Positions 63,562 through 64,000 of a DNA stretch of 64,000 nt are shown piece by piece. Within the stretch, counting starts at the first letter, position 1; each line of letters starts with the position of its first letter. Source of the DNA: Chelatococcus sp. HY11 (GTDB taxonomy: Bacteria > Pseudomonadota > Alphaproteobacteria > Rhizobiales > Beijerinckiaceae); the NCBI RefSeq assembly GCF_018398335.1, contig NZ_JAHBRX010000001.1, positions 1,798,001 through 1,862,000 of the forward strand, written 5' to 3'. The notes under the pieces are model-generated. The model was given only the letters and a program-made list of their open reading frames with translations, searched no databases and was not told the DNA's origin. The position numbers and the translations under genes are program-made.

Positions 63562-63711
63562 TCACGAGGATCGCGGCTCTAATTTTTAGACTCGCGGAGA
63601 GGCTATGCAACCTCCACCGCATACACACTTCCGGCATCCCCCCCTCGGGGAGCCAACGCCAGGAGAGCCAACGTCTGGAGATCCAACGCCCGGGGACTCG
63701 TCTCTTGGGCA
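63562..63711. other. Gap between ccmI and ccmE with short tandem repeats
   Basis: Three imperfect 15-bp units, of the form GAG(A)GCCAACG-CTG/CAG, lie back to back at about 63648-63692. The rest of the 150-bp gap has no gene. It is unusual because ccm genes are normally tightly packed or overlapping. Confidence 0.6.
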
Positions 63712-64000
63712 TCATGGCGACTTATCCGATGACGACTGAAGCGCGTCCGCAAGAGGAGCGAGCCGCGCCAGCGCGGCCTCGTCGTCCTTGAAGCGCTCCC
63801 GGGCCTTGGTGAGCGCGGCCAGAGCCTCTGCCCTCGCGCCAAGCACGATCTGTGACCGGACAAGCCTGACCCAATCCTCGATGCTGCCGCCGTCAGCCTC
63901 CAGACGTGCCGCAAGGCCGGCGACCATGCCCCGGATGGCCTCGTCACGTTCGGCATCTGGCAAGCGAGCGATAGCCTCGGCGGGCGCATTGCGCTGCAGT
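63712..64000 (-). CDS. ccmI: Cytochrome c maturation protein CcmI (CycH), C-terminal fragment
   Basis: The reverse strand from the window edge reads LQRNAPAEAIARLPDAERDEAIRGMVAGLAARLEADGGSI and continues with EDWVRLVRSQIVLGARAEALAALTKARERF to DALQSSSDKSP and a TGA at 63712. This is the TPR-type C-terminal part of CcmI, the apocytochrome chaperone, including the conserved MIRGMV-like helix. Most of the gene lies outside the window. Its place ahead of ccmE-ccmF-ccmH agrees with cycHJKL order in rhizobia. Confidence 0.88.
   Translation of the reverse strand, partial: LQRNAPAEAIARLPDAERDEAIRGMVAGLAARLEADGGSIEDWVRLVRSQIVLGARAEALAALTKARERFKDDEAALARLAPLADALQSSSDKSP

Overview
The window is high-GC DNA from an alphaproteobacterium, most likely of the order Hyphomicrobiales (Rhizobiales). 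Several observations point this way. There is a trifunctional PutA with a ribbon-helix-helix N-terminus, and a ccmI-ccmE-ccmF-ccmH / degP / response regulator / histidine kinase / glnE block in the order known from rhizobia (cycHJKL-degP1). An Irr-type iron control element lies upstream of an iron transporter, and an RpoN-driven urea transporter operon is present. Genus is not determinable from sequence alone; a Beijerinckiaceae/Chelatococcaceae/Boseaceae-like relative is a guess. Almost everything is chromosomal core or metabolic material. No phage, transposase, CRISPR array, rRNA or tRNA was recognised.

Layout. 1-1.85 kb: cobalamin genes (start of cobT, divergent cobS) and a retropepsin-like membrane protease. 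1.95-9.4 kb: mixed housekeeping and stress genes (dusA, an SDR, an APH(6)/hydroxyurea-kinase-like protein, an LLM oxidoreductase, dps, a LOG-family protein, a GNAT acetyltransferase and an unusual TonB-C-terminal-domain protein). 9.6-13.5 kb: putA, preceded by GGTTGCA-type repeats that fit autoregulation. 13.6-19.5 kb: an aromatic acyl-CoA catabolic island (SDR, MarR, enoyl-CoA hydratase and acyl-CoA dehydrogenase facing a flavin monooxygenase/Old-Yellow-Enzyme fusion). Two near-identical 23-bp boxes precede the two transcription units. 19.8-24 kb: photolyase, LysR, mmsA. 24.3-30.5 kb: gcvP under a tandem glycine riboswitch squeezed behind an iron(III) ABC transporter permease gene (fbpB), with fbpA upstream and an Irr box at its promoter. 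31.2-38.5 kb: urtABCDE behind a perfect sigma-54 -24/-12 promoter, then a GFA-family protein and an orphan ureE with a very long histidine tail. 38.6-46.6 kb: SDR, a membrane GT-C-type glycosyltransferase, a VOC pseudogene, GtrA and a HAD-UbiA fusion (decaprenyl-phospho-sugar type), a PfkB kinase, a guanine-deaminase-like protein, an aldose epimerase and a lactoylglutathione-lyase-like protein. 46.7-53.3 kb: a CDF metal transporter with an extended cytoplasmic tail, pepN and a PAS histidine kinase. 53.3-64 kb: glnE, a two-component pair, degP and the cytochrome c maturation genes.

How it fits together. The c. 690-bp gap between fbpA and urtA is a dual control region: an iron-response element on the fbpA side and an RpoN promoter on the urtA side. 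Nitrogen themes recur (urea uptake, ureE, putA, gcvP, glnE, guanine deaminase). Intergenic palindromes of the CTCTCCCCG-CGGGGAGAG type are scattered through gaps, including three inside the urt operon, and a second family resembles GTCATCCC-CCGGG.

The clearest less-described observations are the shared MarR-type box of the aromatic-CoA island, the glycine riboswitch placed about 30 bp behind an iron permease gene, the CDF transporter with an N-D-H-D metal site and three apparent ferredoxin-like tail domains, and the decayed VOC gene beside the decaprenyl-sugar genes.
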